Source of the DNA: Pristionchus mayeri
Lineage: Eukaryota; Nematoda; Chromadorea; Rhabditida; Neodiplogasteridae
Length of the DNA: 64,000 bases
Reading direction: 5' to 3'
NCBI GenBank assembly: GCA_036245805.1
Contig: BTRK01000001.1
Coordinates: 20,653,087 to 20,717,086 of the forward strand
Position numbers and translations under genes: made by a program. Below the pieces are notes generated by a model. It saw only the letters and a program-made list of their open reading frames with translations, did no database searches and was not told the DNA's origin. The stretch's first letter is position 1. Every line of letters starts with the position of its first letter. Shown here one piece after another: positions 43,101 through 51,860 of the stretch.

Positions 43101-46100
43101 TCTGTCCTCATTTATTGATTGCTCGCTTGCGTCCGATGACATTTGCTGCTGAACTGGTTATATTATTGGTTCTAAACCAGAGAAACTTCCAATAATGTGA
43201 TCAGGTCTAGCATCCTATCACTCATACTCTTCTTCTCTCCTCATTTATCGATTGCTCGCTTGCTCGCTTGCGTCCGATGACTTTTGCTGCTGAACTGGTT
43301 ATATTATTGGTTCTAAACCAGAGAAACTTCCAATAATGTGATCAGGTCTAGCATCCTATCACTCATACTCTTCTTCTCTCCTCATTTATCGATTGCTTGC
43401 TTGCTCGCTTGCGTCCGATGACATTTGCTGCTGAACTGGTTATATTATTGGTTCTAAACCAGAGAAACTTCCAATAATGTGATCAGGTCTAGCATCCTAT
43501 CACTCATACTCTTCTTCTCTCCTCATTTATCGATTGCTCGCTTGCTCGCTTGCGTCCGATGACATTTGCTGCTGAACTGGTTATATTATTGGTTCCAAAC
43601 CAGAAGAACCGTCCAATAACGTGATCAGGTCTTGCAACCTATCTCTCATACTTTTCTTCTGTCCTCATTTTTTGATTGCTTGCTTGCGTCCGATGACATT
43701 TGCTGCTGAACTGGTTATATTATTGGTTCTAAACCAGAAGAACCGTCCAATAACGTGATCAGGTCTAGCAACCTATCTCTCATACTTTTCTTCTATCCTC
43801 ATTTATTGATTGCTCGCTCGCGTTCGATTGCATGATGTTGGTTCTGAACCAGAGGACCTTCCAGTGACATGATTAGATCCTGCCATCGTAATCTCTCTAC
43901 TTCAATCCTTCATAGATTGCTCGCTAACGTTCGATGTTATTTGCTGTTGAACTGATCATTTTGTTGGGTATAGACAAAAAAAGAATTAATATGCATAAGA
44001 TAGATATAGTTTTCATGATTGTCAATACTAATCAATTCATTGCAGACCATCCCCTCGACTACTCCCTCGTATATCAAGAGAACCACGAGAGGGCAGAAGG
44101 CGGACGCCTCCACCACTGGTTAGGCTTTAGAGTCTTCGTGTGTGTAGTTCGAGTTTTCAATGATATCATAATTAATGTAATTCATTTCAGGACCCAACTT
44201 GGAGCCGTGCCCTGACGATTTTTTCGAGGGGAACAATGGATGTCTGATGCTGCTCAATATTCGTGAGTTAATCTTAGTTTTTCTTGCATTTTGTCAGTTA
44301 CAAACTGTTATTCTTCAGGCGGCAAATACCCGAATTCTCTCAGCCTGTGCCAGGATCTCCCCAATGGAGACATGATCTCCTACTACGACTTGACGGCCGA
44401 GTTCACCGGAATCAGCAAGCTGATGTGAGATACTTTCTACAATATTTATTTCGATTTTGCTTGTTTGTTATTAAGATGGTAAACAGAGTAATCCAATTGC
44501 TTTCTCTTGCAGGAAGTATAATGGTCTCCCCCTCTATCGCTGGTTCGTCAATGGATTCATGAGCCCACTTTCGAGGTTCTGAGCCCACTTTCGAGACGCC
44601 ACTCCTGGTAAGAAACCACACATTTGGGCGCAAATAATTCTCAATTAATGCTGCGGAAAAAAGTGGGAGGAGGAAGGTGAAGAGGAAAAAATCGGGTGGA
44701 AAAAGTCGGAGAAGGAAAATCTAGAACTTTTGAAATTTGAATACGCGCCATTATATAACGGAAAACATAAAAAAGGCGCGAATTCATCATTTCAAAGTTT
44801 TTTTTTGCTCCCCGACTTTTTCCACCAGATTAGGAATTCCTCCTTGACTTTTTCCACAGCATAAGTGCTTCAAAGTTAAAATGCTTAATGATTTCAGACA
44901 TCGAACGACAGCATCGTCAGCAGATCCCAAGTGCAGGAGTCGGTCGGGACTATATGCAAAGTCCCCAGTAAGTCCTCACCTTTTTTTAATCTATTGAACT
45001 AAAATATTATGCAGAGTTAATGTTTTGTGTAAATAACTATGACAAAAGGAAATATGTTAGCATTCAATATGGAATTGCAGAGTATGGGCTGCGCTGGGCG
45101 TGCCCGACCGCCCCCGCCTTGTTGGATGCCCCCCACATCGAGTTCGCTGACCCCAACCCGCCTACATTCCTCAACTTCACTGATAAGATCTACTTCCAGT
45201 GCAAGGACAAGACCGTGGTGAGTGAGCTTACTAATGCAAAGATTGTATATAATTCGACGAAAGAATCGAAGAAACTCAATATTCATTTGAGCACGAGAGG
45301 AAGTACACGGCAACGTGCACGGAGAGGGGAGTGGTCGCACCCGCTGCCAGCATCTTCAATCCCTCATGCGCGCCCGAGGAAAAGCCAGGTGAGTAATTTC
45401 GGATAATGATAGCGGGGAACTAGTGAGATACTGCATATGATGCTAGGTCTGAGGAGAACGATCAAAAACCAATATGAACTTCTACAGTACGTTTTGTAAA
45501 TGATATCCTAACATACTATGGAAATATTGGAGAATAAGTAGTTCTATTTTTTCCTTGTTCTCATCTGACTTAGTTTTCTGATGAAAGCAAGTAAAAAAAA
45601 TGTGTATTCGTTCTGTTCCAGCCCCGCCCCCAATCGAGAAGGAAGACCCGATGCCCGGCCTTCGGTGCAACTGGTGCGAGAAGCGAGGAACTCATCACTG
45701 CGAGAAGGGCGAGAAAGGAGAGGACGATCGTTGCATCTGCAACGAGGGATGGAGGGTGAGTGGAAGAGCCGAGTTGATTAGAGTACCACACTCCAATCTC
45801 ATTATATCACACAATTTGTCGCACAACGACAGAGAAAACAGTGTGAACTGATGAGAGCCGCATCTCATAACTTGAATAGAGATCAGAAATCGTACCGTTT
45901 CGAAATTCCAGAACAAAAACTCCCTCATTGTGTGAATATGCGTGGAAAATTTCAGCGCATATCCTGATCGATGATTTTCCTTGATTTTAGAACGGTTCAA
46001 TAATGCGAAATCAATTCTATAATTTATTCAATTTTTGTATTCTATAGTAGTGAGTAATGCTTTTCAGGGAAAGATCTGCAATCGCCACCCCCGTTTCTGC

Positions 46101-49100
46101 CCCCGGATGAGCTGCCCCAAGGATTCACACTGTGCCGAAAGGGTGAGTGAACTTGACTATTATGATTTGATTGGCTGATGAAAACACAGAATATGTTGAG
46201 AAATGCACAATAGATTTGAAGAAATGGTGGACGAGCTGTTCCCTTGTGTCCTTTTCCCAGAAAATTTTGCTTTCTCATCAGTCCACCATTTCAATAGTAC
46301 AAGTGATAGAACAAAAATGCAAATAAGTGTTCATTTCAGGTGGACCACGCGGTCTGTGTCTGCGAAACGGAGCGCTGTGTCGTAATGGAAAGACTCGTCA
46401 ATCGAACTGAGGTGAGAATTCTCAGACATTTCCAAAGAACATGCCCAATCGATTAGAAATTATGCACATATTACGAGATGTTACGAATAGATGAATAAGT
46501 TGAACAATAAACTAAAGATGATGTATTTGTTTCAGGAAATGAAGGTGCTCGACGTCGCCGTGATGTACGTGGGCCCGATCTGCGACTTCTTCACCAGAAT
46601 CATAGTGCAGTTCATGTGTCTGCAGACAGCGGATGTCAGTACTTATTTTTGCTTTTCTTACTTCATTTTCCTCTTGGTTGCCTTAGGCGGACTTGTCTGG
46701 ATACAAAAATAACAACATCCCAAATATCTTCTTCAGACGGTGCAGGATTCCCTCCAGTGGATGAGAGGAGTGTCCGCTTCACGCCGGCATCGTATACATC
46801 GTCGGAGCGGATCCCCTCACGTTCAGCATGGGTGAGTACTCTTCAATCTGTTCTCTTTCTACTGGTGGTAGTGTCAACTGTCGCACCTTCTACCATTTTT
46901 GAATATATCAGCAATTAGTAATCGGAACGTTTATGATTGCATTATAAATATGATAAAAATGGTTGCAATTATCTTACTTTTCAGATGTTGCTGAACGTCG
47001 CTTCTGTTCCCTCCTCTTCCATCTGCCCTCCCTACTGGGTAAGTCGCCAAGTAATTGATTTCATCTTGAGATTCCAATCCTTTTCTAACCCTGCCATCAT
47101 TTCTCTCATTGCAGTCCACATCTTCTTTGCCGTAGAGATCTTCCACGTGGACAGGGTACTCATGGGCAAGAGTGACAACACCTGGAAGTCGTCTTCGGCC
47201 CAGAAGAACAAGTGGGACTATGGAGTGAGTACCTCATTATGCATTCATTTAGAACTTCATTATGCCAAGCAGACTAATTCCAAGTTTTTTCCCATCATTT
47301 AATTCCCGTCATTTCAGTGGACATACGGAACGACTTTCATCTTCGGCCTCGTCATCACCCTCACGATGTGGGTGCTCAATTGGGAGACCCACCAGAAGGA
47401 ATACACGTCATTTGGTGAGCTTTTCGTTTTCTTTTTCATTAGAAGAATTCCGTATTCACATGCCAAGTTTCACTAGAAATCTTTAAACTCTCGATTTCAG
47501 GAATCGTTACCACCAATATGGGGATGATGGGCGCAGCGTGCTTCGCCTACCTCATGTTCTGCACGTATTCATTCTGGAAGGGCATGGAGATAGTACTCGA
47601 CACGGACAGGTTAGTTCTTGCTTCATTTGTCTCATCTCGCAACAAACACACATTAGGATGATTACAAATTTAGACTAATATGTTATTCTTTCAGAAGGCC
47701 GATCGAGTTCACGAGAAGGGACAACAAGTACGAGACTTCGAAGAATCCGAAGAATGTCGAGAACGAGGAGAAAGTTCGTTCTTTTCTCTTTCTGATTCTG
47801 TCGTTTCATTGCAATCATCTATTGACCTTTATCTGATTATCTGCTTTCAGTGCTGGCGGAACATCTTGCCGATCATGCTGGGTGCTCCCATCCAGTTCTT
47901 CTACTCTGTCTCGCTCCTCGCCAATCTCGCCTTCGACTGGAGGGAGATCAAGTAGTCAGTACATTACTATTCAACACTCATTATTATATTAGGAAAAACT
48001 TGCGAACACCACAAAAGCGAGAGGTTTTTTGGATATCTTATCAAAATATCTGGAGATATTTGCAGTGCCAACATCTGTCTCGTCATCCTCAACTCGTTCA
48101 TCACATTCAGCCAGGCCATCCTCTGCGATAGGGCGAGTCGCACTTCCTCTTTTATTTGTTATTTTCAATTATACAATGATTAACAACCTTTATTGAATCT
48201 TCCATTTCAGAATTTCCTCGGTCGCTATCGAGGATGGAGACTCTCATGCCAACCACTTCTCGAACAATTCAATCCCTACACATGGCTCACCACGTTAGTT
48301 TTATTTCACCCCTTTAGCCACCAGTCAAAAGTGGATTATCTCTCACGAAATGAGTATTTTGATTATTTAATTGAGGTCTGAGACGATCGCGAAGCGCGGG
48401 AAGGAAGAATACGATGAGATGCTGCAGAAGAGAAGAGAAGCAGCGATCGAGAAGAGGAGAGAAGACGAAGAGGAAAATGAGAAGAAGAAGGAAGAACTCA
48501 TTGCCAAGGTACGAAACTGTGCATTTGGTGGAGAAGAAACATATCAATTCAGGGAATTCCCGCCCAATTCCATCCTCACGTTCCCGAAGAGGGCCCCGAA
48601 CCGTGCAAGAAATGGGTGTACGACCCGTGCAACGAGGTCAGTCTTTTTCCTTTCAACGATAACTAGAAGGCCTTTGACTGATATCTAGAGTAGTTACGGC
48701 TTCGAGGGAAATGGCTCATTTCATTCTATACATTATTTCACTTATCTGACTGGTGAGAAAGAAAGAAAAACGAAGAGATGATTCATTGCGAAACCATCCC
48801 TAATGAAGAATGAAAGATATTCTCATTTCAGAGCTCCTTCTCTGCTCGTGAACGTGAATGGAAGTTCATGGAATGGACCGAGAAGTACCTCCTGGCAAGA
48901 GTGAAATTGGGGATATCCGTGGAGGACGCGTGCAAGGTATGTCAAGTTTATGGAAAATGTCGAGGAGAAGAGGAAATATTTGAAATCCCGCAATTTTGAA
49001 TCTCTTGGGAAATTGCAGGAATTCAAAATATTTCCTCTTCTCCTCGACTTTTTCCACGGCATCAATGTTCTAGATCAGTTACCATAAACATATTTCGAAA

Positions 49101-51860
49101 CAGTGAAAAACAGTCGCCTTGCAGCACGTCCACAATGGTCTTCTCGACAACGGATTCATTTATGGAGAGGAGTGCCCCACTGTAAGTTACGAGTCAAATT
49201 ATCGTTTAAAAAAGTGCAATCCGGCTTCTAATTTCGCGCATTCAGGAACACGCGGTGACGATGTTCAATGAGTGGGCGGACATGATGGCGGTCCAAGACA
49301 GGATGGACTTTGCCCCGAACACCGTTAGTTTCCTTTATATGTTTTGCATATATGTAATTGCGACTATTAAAAACAAATTATTTTATTTCACTAATTTCTT
49401 TCAGCGCGCTGAGCGCCGGTTCATCGAGAATCTGCCTGCGGGATTCAAAGAGGACATGCAAGGACTGCCAGTGGCCAGCAGGATCAAAGAAGCACCTATC
49501 CATCCCAAAAAAAGAGTGAGTAACATCTTTTGTTTAATCTACCTACATGATGTTGAAAACGGTTTGATTTCCTTTTTTGCAGAGTCTGCTCAAGGACATC
49601 ATCCCGATGTTCAGCTTCACCTGCCCTGAGGAGAGAGAAGTCGGACTGGCGCTGACACGCGATCAGGTGCTGATTACTTTATGTTTTGGCAGCTGTTACA
49701 ATTAATCATCGCATGAAAAGTGTGGATTCAATCTATTCTGATTTCAGTTCGGACTCCCTGAAGAAGTGCGCGTGGCTAAAGATTTGCCCGTCATCACCCG
49801 CACACAAGTGAGTCGCCTCATTCTATTGGTGCATTTGATATTATGCTGATCGAGTCACTAATCCTAGTTGAAAACTTCTCCTTTATTGAGATGGATTTCT
49901 TTGCAGGAGGAACGAATGATGGAGTTGCTGGAGAAGGACAAGAAGAAGGACAACATCAGATGGAACAAGGTGAGTACTCACTTGAATATTAGAATAGAGT
50001 ATTCCAACTTCGGAGCGTTTCCGGATGGTCACATAGGCTTCTTAGCAATTCCTAATTTGGCTACAATTAGTCTTTCCATGCTCAAAATAGATCCGGAAAC
50101 ACTCGGACAAGTCTTCTATTGATCTTGATCACAGGGCAACGTTTCATTAACGCTGATTTCAGATTTACTCGGATGATGCAGTCTTCCAAGCAGAAGACGA
50201 GCCATACTACAACGCCCTCAAGGAGACATTCGTAAGTTAATCGCTTCCACAATGAGAAAATGCATTCTTACTGCCCTCTCCTTCCATTTCCTTATCATTT
50301 TTTTTCAATTTGTTTGCATTTCAGAACATCCAGGAGGCCTTCCCTGAGGGACCCGACCGACTCAGCCAGAACCCTCGGATGCACGTAATCGACGAAAGAT
50401 ATATGGAGCAGACGAGACCCGAGTGAGTTTGTGATCACTGTCTTACGCACATTCCTGATTCAACCCGAATAACCCACTTTTTTCAGTTTCATCGGGCCAA
50501 AAGAAGCTGCTTATCACATCCCGGCAGGACCTCTACTCAACCGCTACTGGTTGGAGTACACATACGGCAATACCAGGTAAGGAAATTGGTGATAACTAAT
50601 GTATTTCTTTATTTTCAGGGACCTCGTGTGGGACATTCTGGCGGAGAAGACGGCTCAGCGCAGACACGTAAGTCTTCTTGTTTCTTGCTTTTTGGTTCTC
50701 TTGATTTCCGAATTGCGATAATCTTCTTCCTTGCAGGCCCGTATCGTCCGCGAGAAGATCAGAAACCATGAAAGGAATTGTAAGAACAGATCGACCTGCC
50801 GGATATGCAACAAGCCCCACGACGTGACAGCGAGACCCGCCCTCGCCCCTGGGGCACAGCGAACATGAGTCCCCCCACCCAGTAACAGTCACACAGAATG
50901 TTGTATACTTACATGAATGCATCTTCCCCCGTAAGCTTGACTTGATTCGTTTGTAATATGTACTCGTGCAGCCTTTTCTATTTATGATCTTTGATCTCAA
51001 TCGTTTACAAGATTAACAGGCACCATCTAGAATTAAATTATTCATGGTTCCATATTTGATCGCATTCATAATAATTGTTTCGATGCACTCACTTATTCCA
51101 CGACCTCGAAAGAGGCATTCCTCTGGTCTACTTGCAGATAAACTTGCAATAATCATAATCCTTCATCTGCGTTCACCATATCCCATATCAGATGGTCAAC
51201 AGTGATTCCTTCTCTTCTGAATGATTCCCTTTTCTTCTTCGGTACAAGCACTTCTACATCGGAATCATCAGTGCCAGGACGCTCGACCCAACGTTGAAGC
51301 CAACTGTCATGGAGCTCATCCTTGACAAGAGTATGACTAGATCTGCATTCACTAGAAAAACTCGTCATTTTAGCTCGCGAATTTCTGGACATGGAGGGAA
51401 TCTCCGCTGATTTCGTCCTGCCAGTCGACATCGACATCAAGCTTGGACAGCGGACCCTCGGCCCCGATCCCAATGAAAAGAAGAGGAGGAAGGAGACTTT
51501 TAAATACCCCCTGCAGGTTAGTCCATTCCCTGCAGCCTTACCCAGGAGGAGGCGCCCAAGTTGGAATCAGCCATGTTTTATCCTTGGGTGCCTCCCCTTT
51601 CAGCCTATCTCTCTTCACCCACTCAGGACTAGGAATCACGAATCGAGGCTACACAAGGAAGGAGAAAGGAAGAAGGTGAATGAGGAATGGGTTGGGGACG
51701 GGCACTCTTCTCTCTCTCTAATGGCTACTCCTTGCAGGTGCCCTTCTCTCTCCAGTTTCATTCGAGGGTGCCGACTCTTCAGGACGAGCAATCGCGCGAG
51801 TCGCCCAAGCAACGAATGAACCGTCAAGGAGAAGCGAAAGAGCCAGAGCGACGTTCCTGA
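4611..51860 (+). CDS. Large lectin/sushi/EGF-type multi-pass membrane protein gene (about 45 exons)
   Basis: I chained exons by acceptor, donor and phase. Approximate residues: signal peptide 1-16; Ser/Thr-rich stalk to 270; C-type-lectin-like 270-385; sushi-like 385-463; Cys-rich EGF-like 463-590; membrane spans 620-855; charged cytoplasmic tail after that. It should be a cell-surface or cuticle-facing receptor-like protein, but I recognise no named family for the whole, so its function is unknown. Almost every exon junction from 9376 to 50868 keeps phase, including across the 33.5-kb satellite intron. Exceptions are the exon at 44513-44607 and the exon at 46737-46831, each one base (mod 3) out of register. 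The link from exon 1 to 9376 needs one more exon (6069-6117 fits). Two C-terminal forms are possible, ending at 50868 or at 51860. Separate entries give the blocks. Confidence 0.7.
6271..6289 (+). repeat. Poly-G tract (19 G)
   Basis: An uninterrupted run of 19 G lies inside the reverse transcriptase remnant, followed by A and four more G. It could form G-quadruplex structures and is also a common place for length errors in sequencing. Confidence 0.9.
6666..7923. mobile_element. 1.26-kb palindromic foldback element with TA target duplication
   Basis: The arms (about 6666-7250 and 7330-7923) are near-perfect reverse complements around a short AT-rich centre. The ends read CACGTGTATCACGAG on both strands, and TA dinucleotides flank the element at 6664-6665 and 7924-7925. 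No coding capacity for a transposase is present. The TA duplication suggests mobilisation by a Tc1/mariner-type enzyme, which is inference. The element sits inside the reverse transcriptase remnant; removing it and one TA brings the two parts of that frame back together. Confidence 0.8.
9376..10578 (+). CDS. Ser/Thr/Pro-rich stalk exons (nine)
   Basis: Exons: 9376-9456, 9521-9574, 9633-9659, 9687-9761, 9806-9934, 10088-10129, 10219-10302, 10368-10439 and 10538-10578. Most acceptors are TTCAG or TGCAG. All except the last have lengths divisible by three and start and end in phase 1, so they are interchangeable cassettes. The translated segments are dominated by Ser, Thr, Ala, Gly and Pro (for example SSTGTSTRVD, ASTVSTTSSLL, SGSSTSSTTLKSK), the composition of an O-glycosylated mucin-like stalk. 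An uninterrupted open frame through 9337-10362 also exists but keeps poor composition in the introns, so I prefer the spliced reading. The last exon switches to phase 0, which matches the exon on the far side of the satellite array. Confidence 0.65.
10143..10196 (+). repeat. (GA)n microsatellite, about 27 units
   Basis: A pure GA dinucleotide run lies in the short intron between the stalk exons at 10088-10129 and 10219-10302. It makes the intron length variable and is likely polymorphic. Confidence 0.95.
26901..31690 (+). repeat. Higher-order repeat: two copies of an 18-monomer block (2,394 bp)
   Basis: Rare marker variants recur at exactly 2,394 bp (18 x 133). CTTCAATCCT is at 26901 and 29295, and again at 28896 and 31290. 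ATCCACTTTTATC is at 27704 and 30098. GCTTCTGAAC is at 28011 and 30405. TACCCTCTTTTA is at 28501 and 30895. A related block of about 19 monomers (2,535 bp) recurs around 33190 and 35726. These show recent segmental duplication within the array by unequal exchange or replication slippage. Confidence 0.85.
40840..43820 (+). repeat. Diverged satellite subfamily at the 3' end of the array
   Basis: Units here carry GGTTATATTATTGG in place of GATCACATTTTTGG, and GCTTGCTCGCTTGCG in place of GCTCGCTCGCG. Three deleted junctions reading CGATTGCTCATAATACTC (about 41186, 41505 and 42096) mark a compound unit, the first two 319 bp apart. The same subfamily appears as single units inside the main array (about 14810, 16550, 18690, 20030). 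It looks like the older edge of the array. Confidence 0.8.
44046..44118 (+). CDS. Stalk exon after the satellite intron
   Basis: The acceptor TTGCAG at 44045 opens this exon in phase 0, matching the phase 0 end of the exon at 10578. It reads TIPSTTPSYIKRTTRGQKAD and then ASTT, continuing the Thr-rich composition seen before the array, and leaves in phase 1 (ACT G|GTTAGG). This is the main evidence that the 33.5-kb array is an intron and not a gap between two genes. Confidence 0.65.
44191..44967 (+). CDS. C-type-lectin-like domain exons (frame broken)
   Basis: Exons 44191-44262, 44319-44424, 44513-44607 and 44898-44967. The reading starts EPCPDDFFEGNNGCLMLLNI, continues SLSLCQDL and LPLYRWFVNGF, and closes ESVGTICKVP, the cysteine and aromatic pattern of nematode C-type-lectin-like domains. 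Such domains bind sugars or proteins; no EPN/QPD-type sugar site is evident, so ligand and calcium use are unknown. In exon 44513-44607 the 15-mer GAGCCCACTTTCGAG occurs twice, 20 bp apart. The incoming frame meets TGA at 44579-44581, while the frame required by the next exon starts in the second copy. The domain is therefore broken as sequenced, unless there is an assembly error. Confidence 0.65.
44648..44862. mobile_element. Small palindromic MITE-like repeat (copy 1)
   Basis: The ends read ATGCTGCGGAAAAAAGT and GACTTTTTCCACAGCAT, inverted with minor differences, in the intron before the last lectin exon. The interior has repeated GTCGGAGAAGG-type and CCCGACTTTTTCCACC segments. It resembles the elements at 48949-49062 and about 54440-54500. 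Confidence 0.5.
45081..45388 (+). CDS. Sushi/CCP-like domain exons
   Basis: Exons 45081-45217 and 45292-45388 join in phase 0. The segment reads KYGLRWACPTAPALL, then PNPPTFLNFTDKIYFQCKD, then KYTATCTERGVVAP and FNPSCAP. Four cysteines with the Tyr/Phe-x-Cys and final Cys-x-Pro spacing resemble a sushi (complement control protein) module. Such modules mediate extracellular protein contacts. Similarity is by eye only and the acceptor at 45291 (TTTGAG) is unusual. Confidence 0.55.
45622..46634 (+). CDS. Cys-rich EGF-like exons
   Basis: Exons 45622-45755, 46068-46142, 46340-46411 and 46536-46634, all consistent in phase. The pattern LRCNWCEKRGTHHC, DDRCICNEGWRGKIC, FCPRMSCPKDSHC and AVCVCETERC is that of one or two EGF-like repeats; the CxCNEGWxGxxC part is the classic EGF signature. 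The last exon (MKVLDVAVMYVGPICDFFTR) leads into the membrane region. EGF-like modules here would sit between the sushi-like domain and the first membrane span on the outer side. Confidence 0.65.
46737..48293 (+). CDS. Multi-pass membrane exons
   Basis: Exons 46737-46831, 46985-47038, 47115-47224, 47318-47414, 47501-47609, 47695-47773, 47851-47954, 48066-48132 and 48211-48293. Hydrophobic stretches: GIVYIVGADPLTFSM, FCSLLFHLPSLLVHIFFAVEI, TYGTTFIFGLVITLTMWVL, GMMGAACFAYLMFCTYSF, MLGAPIQFFYSVSLLANLAF and ICLVILNSFITFSQAILC, giving about five spans. Exon 46737-46831 is 95 bases where 94 (mod 3) is needed: the incoming frame reads TVQDSLQWM and the outgoing frame CPLHAGIVYIV, so one extra base lies near 46764, or a non-standard acceptor within it is used. 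The intron after 48132 starts GC, not GT. No receptor family is recognised. Confidence 0.65.
48376..50868 (+). CDS. Charged cytoplasmic tail exons
   Basis: Exons 48376-48508, 48553-48636, 48832-48936, 49125-49181, 49246-49323, 49405-49515, 49583-49666, 49748-49807, 49907-49969, 50163-50231, 50325-50422, 50487-50576, 50619-50667 and 50737-50868. All keep phase. The first exon is a Glu/Lys/Arg-rich helix (EKRREDEEENEKKKEEL) likely to form a coiled coil. The rest is polar, with no membrane span and no domain I recognise. The last exon read through ends in a Cys cluster (CKNRSTCRICNKPHD) before TGA at 50866-50868. Alternatively the donor AATT|GTAAGA at 50779/50780 leads to the exons at 51374. Confidence 0.7.
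48949..49062. mobile_element. Small palindromic MITE-like repeat (copy 2)
   Basis: About 114 bp in an intron form a hairpin: TATGGAAAATGTCGAGGAG on the left pairs with CTCGACTTTTTCCACGGCAT on the right, and GAAATATTT with AAATATTTC inside. It shares its ends with the copy at 44648-44862. Confidence 0.6.
51153..51368 (-). CDS. Small ORF of 71 residues inside the last intron, opposite strand
   Basis: It runs from ATG at 51368 to TGA at 51153. The sequence is polar with sensible composition (for example HDSWLQRWVERPGTDDSD, then KKKRESFRREGITVDHLIW). No signal peptide, membrane span or known motif. It lies within the proposed intron 50780-51373 of the large plus-strand gene, and its start codon nearly touches the plus-strand exon. 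It could be a short gene, the last exon of one, or a chance frame. Confidence 0.35.
   Translation of the reverse strand: MTSFSSECRSSHTLVKDELHDSWLQRWVERPGTDDSDVEVLVPKKKRESFRREGITVDHLIWDMVNADEGL
51374..51860 (+). CDS. Alternative terminal exons of the large gene
   Basis: Exon 51374-51516 follows TTTTAG and reads REFLDMEGISADFVLPVD, then DIDIKLGQRTLGPD. Exon 51738-51860 follows TTGCAG, reads VPFSLQFHSRVPTLQ and ends at TGA. Entering in phase 1 from the donor at 50779/50780 gives Ser-Arg-Glu-Phe with no stop. The other possibility is a separate small gene starting at the ATG at 51391. The strong phase fit and coding look support a real exon pair; which gene owns them is open. Confidence 0.45.

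Larger units (their letters stand above)
10618..43968 (+). repeat. 133-bp satellite array, about 250 copies, inside an intron
   Basis: Tandem copies with a unit of 133 bp (132 bp where CCAATAATG is CCAGAATG; 141 bp where an 8-bp GCTTGCTC unit is doubled) run without a break. The first unit begins near 10618; units decay after about 43800 and fade by 43968. A typical unit runs from GTGATCAGATCTRGCATC through a CTCTTCTTCTATCCTC pyrimidine tract and GATTGCTCGCTCGCGTCC to CTGATCACATTTTTGG. Single-base variants define families (GGCATTT or GACATTT; AGAAGC, AGAACC or AGAATC). The 87-residue ORFs appear only where a 132-bp unit lets the frame pass into the next copy. The whole array lies between donor 10579 and acceptor 44045 of the large gene. 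Confidence 0.97.

Noticed and set aside
10618..43968. CRISPR array
   Set aside because: The repeats are directly adjacent with no unique spacers, the unit is 133 bp, and the setting is a eukaryotic gene with introns.
10618..43968. tRNA-derived SINE origin from the GGTTCTAAACC segment
   Set aside because: It differs from the B box at two positions, and no A box or tRNA-like fold surrounds it in the monomer.
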